Assembly: GCA_025458985.1 (NCBI GenBank)
Contig: JALORM010000138.1
Coordinates: forward strand, 1 to 7,729
DNA length: 7,729 nt
Source: Paracoccaceae bacterium
Lineage (GTDB): Bacteria; Pseudomonadota; Alphaproteobacteria; Rhodobacterales; Rhodobacteraceae
Direction of reading: 5' to 3'
The translations under genes were made by a program, and so were the position numbers. Below the pieces are notes generated by a model. It made no database searches. It was not told the origin of the DNA and worked only from the letters and a program-made list of their open reading frames with translations. Position 1 is the stretch's first letter; every line of letters begins with the position of its first letter. Below are positions 5,250 through 7,729 of the stretch, one piece after another.

Positions 5250-7143
5250 ATGACACGCCCCGACACGCCCACGCTGGACCGCGTCGCCGGACCCGCAGAC
5301 CTGCGCGCGCTGAGTGACGCCGACCTTGCTGTCCTTGCCCGGGAACTGCGCGCCGAGGTGATCGATGCCGTCAGCGTGACCGGAGGGCATCTCGGCTCTT
5401 CGCTGGGGGTGGTCGAGCTGACCGTGGCGATCCACGCGGTCTTCAACACGCCCTTCGACAAGCTGATCTGGGACGTGGGTCACCAGTGCTATCCGCACAA
5501 GGTGCTGACCGGGCGGCGCGACCGGATCCGCACGCTGCGCCAGGAAGGCGGGCTGTCGGGCTTCACCAAGCGGTCGGAAAGCGAATACGACCCCTTCGGC
5601 GCGGCGCATTCCTCGACGAATACGACCCCTTCGGCGCGGCGCATTCCTCGACGTCGATCTCGGCCGCGCTGGGCTTCGCAGTGGGCCGCGACATGGGCCG
5701 GCCGACCGGCGATGCCATCGCCGTGATCGGCGACGGGTCGATCAGTGCGGGGATGGCCTACGAGGCGATGAACAACGCAGGCCACGAGGGGCGGCGGCTC
5801 TTCGTCATCCTCAACGACAACGAGATGTCGATCGCCCCGCCCGTGGGCGCGATGTCGAAGTACCTCTCGGGCCTTTACGCCGGCACCTCGCCCTTCGCCG
5901 CCTTCCGCGACATGGCCGAAGGGTTCGAGCGCGCGCTGCCCGGACCCTTGCGCGACGGCGCCCGGCGGGCGCGGCAGCTCGTGACCGGGATGCCGGGCGG
6001 CGGGACCCTGTTCGAGGAACTGGGGTTCTCCTACATCGGCCCCATCGACGGGCATGACATGGGCCAGCTTCTGCCGGTCCTGCGGGCGGCCCGGGCGCGG
6101 GCGACGGGGCCGACGCTGATCCATGTCTGCACGGTCAAGGGCAAGGGCTACGCCCCGGCCGAAACCTCGGCCGACAAGTACCACGGGGTGGCGAAGTTCG
6201 ACAGACGCTGACCGCCGAGGCAGAGCGTGACCCCCGCATCGTCGCGGTGACCGCCGCGATGCCCTCGGGCACCGGCCTCGACATCCTGGCGAAGCGTTTC
6301 CCGGCGCGCGTCTTCGACGTCGGCATCGCCGAACAGCACGGCGTGACCTTCGCCGCCGGCATGGCGGCGGCGGGCCTCAGGCCCTTCTGCGCGATCTATT
6401 CGACCTTCCTGCAGCGCGGCTACGACCAAGTGGTGCACGACGTGGCCCTGCAGGGGCTGCCGGTGCGGTTCGCCATCGACCGGGCGGGGCTGGTCGGCGC
6501 CGACGGGGCGACCCATGCGGGCGCCTTCGACGTTGCCTATCTGGCGAACCTGCCGGGCTTCACCGTGATGGCCGCGGGCGACGAGGCGGAACTGGTGCAC
6601 ATGGTCGCCACCGCCGCCGCCTTCGACGAGGGCCCCATCGCCTTCCGCTATCCGCGCGGCGAGGGGATGGGCGTCGACATGCCCGCGCGCGGACAGGTGC
6701 TGCAGATCGGCCGCGGCCGCGTGGTGCGCGAGGGGACGACGCTGGCGCTTCTGTCCTTCGGGGCGCACCTGTCCGAATGCCTGAGGGCCGCCGAAGAGCT
6801 GGAGGCGCGCGGTGTCTCGGTCACGGTCGCGGATGCCCGCTTCGCCAAGCCGCTCGACACCGACCTGATCGACCGGCTGCTGCGGGAGCACGCCGCGCTG
6901 GTGACGGTGGAGCAGGGGGCCGAAGGCGGCTTCGGCGCGCAGGTCCTGCACTGGCTGGCACGGACCGGGCGGCTCGACAGGGGCGTGGCCATCCGCACCA
7001 TGACGCTTCCCGACCGGTTCATCGAACAGGCAAGTCCCGAGGCGATGTACCGCGATGCCGGCCTGACGGCGTCAGACATCGCCGCGACGGGGCTTCAGGC
7101 GCTGGGCGTGGCCGCACCGGACTTCGGACGCGCCCGCGCCTGA
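5250..7143 (+). pseudogene. dxs: 1-deoxy-D-xylulose-5-phosphate synthase (Dxs), disrupted by a duplication and a deletion
   Basis: Dxs condenses pyruvate and glyceraldehyde 3-phosphate, the first step of the MEP isoprenoid pathway, using thiamine diphosphate. The gene starts at ATG 5250 with GGGAGG (5238-5243) 6 nt upstream, but its frame changes twice. The first part (frame of 5250) contains GGHLGSSLGVVEL and WDVGHQCYPHK and is lost in the 35-bp tandem duplication at 5583-5652. The middle part resumes as STSISAALGF, carries the thiamine/Mg site GDGSISAG with NDNEMS, and stops at 6209-6211 just after KFD. The last part reads QTLTAEAERDPRIVAVTAAM onward, includes the catalytic GIAEQH and DGATHAGAFD motifs, and runs to TGA 7141-7143. 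Removing one repeat and restoring about 67 nt gives roughly 641 residues, a normal Dxs length. No other stop codons have accumulated, so the damage is recent, or one or both lesions are sequence errors. Position after puf matches Rhodobacter relatives. Confidence 0.9.
5583..5652 (+). repeat. Exact 35-bp tandem duplication inside dxs
   Basis: The unit begins GAATACGACCCCTTCGG and ends CATTCCTCGAC. Copy 1 is 5583-5617 and copy 2 is 5618-5652, identical and head to tail. The period-35 match extends one base beyond the two copies on each side. Because 35 is not a multiple of three, it shifts the dxs frame. Deleting one copy restores the expected SEYDPFGAAHSSTSISAALG of Dxs exactly, so a single copy is ancestral. 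Confidence 0.97.
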
Positions 7144-7165
7144 CCCGGCAGTGCTGAGGGGGGCG

Positions 7166-7324
7166 CTATTCCTTCGGGCGCTGATCCCAGCGGTCGTCGA
7201 GGATGCGGTTCGCGTCGCCCTCGGGGTCGTCGAACTGCCGCGTCTTCATTGCCCAGACGAAGGCCAGAAGGCCGATGCCGCCCAGACCCAGCGATACGGG
7301 GATGAGAAGCGACAGGACCTCCAT
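7166..7324 (-). CDS. ccoS: cbb3-type cytochrome oxidase assembly protein CcoS
   Basis: This gene encodes 52 residues: MEVLSLLIPVSLGLGGIGLL then AFVWAMKTRQ then a short acidic tail FDDPEGDANRILDDRW. One membrane helix (about 5-26) is followed by the QFDDPEGDANRIL signature typical of CcoS/FixS. CcoS is a small inner-membrane protein needed for cofactor insertion into cbb3-type cytochrome c oxidase. The short start at 7324 is chosen because the hydrophobic N-terminus is the normal CcoS beginning and GAGG lies 8 nt upstream. The start is 2 nt after the ccoI stop, so the two are co-transcribed. It converges on dxs with 22 nt between stop codons and no clear terminator there. Confidence 0.93.
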   Translation of the reverse strand: MEVLSLLIPVSLGLGGIGLLAFVWAMKTRQFDDPEGDANRILDDRWDQRPKE

Positions 7325-7326
7325 CC

Positions 7327-7729
7327 CTAGCGCCTCAGCCTGAGCGCGTTCGCCGTCACGCTGATCGACGAGGTCGACATGGCGATGGCGGCGGCAAGCG
7401 GCGTCGCGAAGCCGAGGATGGCGATGGGGACGGCCACCAGGTTGTAGAGGTTCGAGATGATGATGTTGCCCCACATCAGCCCGACCGCACGCCTCGCGAC
7501 ATCCAGCGCGTCGGCCACCGGCGCGAGGCTTTCGCCCAGCAGCACCACGTCCGACGCGGTCCGTGCGGCGTCGAGCGCCGAGGCGGGCGAGATCGAGACA
7601 TGCGCGGCGGCAAGCGCCGCGGTGTCGTTGAGCCCGTCGCCCACCATCAGCACCTTGCGGCCCTCGGCCTTCAACCGCTCGACGTAGGCGGCCTTTTCTT
7701 CCGGCAGGACGCCCGAGCGGACGTGGTCG
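7327..7729 (-). CDS. ccoI: Copper-transporting P-type ATPase CcoI/FixI, C-terminal part only
   Basis: The frame enters from the window edge and ends at TAG (7329-7327), with 133 residues visible; the full family protein is around 700 or more. It starts DHVRSGVLPEEKAAYVERLK and continues with the P-type ATPase hinge motif GDGLND at visible residues 30-35. Two last membrane helices follow. Helix 7 carries YN in NLYNLVAVPIA and helix 8 carries MSTSS followed by NALRLRR, the pattern of copper-type P1B ATPases. The GDGLNDTAALAAAHVSISPA stretch and the ccoS gene 2 nt downstream point to CcoI/FixI, which exports copper for cbb3 oxidase assembly, rather than CopA. The N-terminal metal-binding and phosphorylation sites are outside the window. 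Confidence 0.92.
   Translation of the reverse strand, partial: DHVRSGVLPEEKAAYVERLKAEGRKVLMVGDGLNDTAALAAAHVSISPASALDAARTASDVVLLGESLAPVADALDVARRAVGLMWGNIIISNLYNLVAVPIAILGFATPLAAAIAMSTSSISVTANALRLRR

Noticed and set aside
6247..7143. The dxs 3' half as an independent gene starting GTG 6247
   Set aside because: The homologous frame continues upstream to about 6202 with no ribosome-binding site at 6247; it is the remains of one Dxs, lacking the thiamine-binding half.
7144..7165. A bidirectional terminator between dxs and ccoS
   Set aside because: The 22-nt gap has no clear inverted repeat or T/A tract.
7325..7474. Longer start for ccoS at 7474
   Set aside because: The added N-terminus (GQHHHLEPLQPGG and so on) is out-of-frame ccoI sequence; the start at 7324 gives the normal CcoS.

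Overview
The window is a piece of a purple-bacterial photosynthesis gene cluster. It comes from a GC-rich alphaproteobacterium of the Rhodobacter/Rhodovulum/Roseobacter group (Rhodobacterales). The evidence is gene content and order (bchZ-pufQ-pufB-pufA-pufL-pufM-pufC-dxs) and proteins that align almost without gaps to the Rhodobacter sphaeroides antenna and reaction-centre sequences as I remember them. A reaction-centre cytochrome (pufC) stands where Rhodobacter itself has pufX. That cytochrome has only three CXXCH haem sites, a trait described for Rhodovulum sulfidophilum, so a Rhodovulum-like organism is the best guess.

Layout. Bases 1-1332 are the 3' part of bchZ (chlorophyllide a reductase subunit). 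Bases 1335-5074 hold pufQ, pufB, pufA, pufL, pufM and pufC, all on the + strand and all intact. Tight junctions (2-3 nt for bchZ/pufQ, pufL/pufM and pufM/pufC; 13 nt for pufB/pufA) alternate with two structured gaps. Two hairpins precede pufB, and a strong GC hairpin separates pufA from pufL, as expected for differential mRNA stability in puf operons. After pufC come two further hairpins and a 13-bp stem followed by CTTTT, a good intrinsic terminator. Bases 5250-7143 are dxs (1-deoxy-D-xylulose-5-phosphate synthase). It is broken twice: by an exact 35-bp tandem duplication and by an out-of-frame deletion of roughly 67 nt. On the - strand, converging on dxs, are ccoS (7324-7166) and the 3' end of ccoI/fixI (7729-7327), which serve cbb3-type cytochrome oxidase assembly.

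How the genes fit together. BchZ belongs to bacteriochlorophyll synthesis and PufQ is associated with it. PufB and PufA build the LH1 antenna, PufL and PufM the reaction-centre core, and PufC re-reduces the photo-oxidised special pair. Dxs would supply isoprenoid precursors for carotenoids and the bacteriochlorophyll tail, but this copy appears dead, so another dxs should exist elsewhere in the genome. CcoI and CcoS are a copper pump and a small assembly factor for the high-affinity respiratory oxidase.

I see no wholly undescribed system. The points most worth checking are the doubly disrupted dxs, the complete loss of haem 1 in PufC, and the structured pufC-dxs spacer with possible competing folds over the dxs ribosome-binding site. 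Comparisons with R. sphaeroides and Blastochloris viridis proteins are from memory, not from a search.
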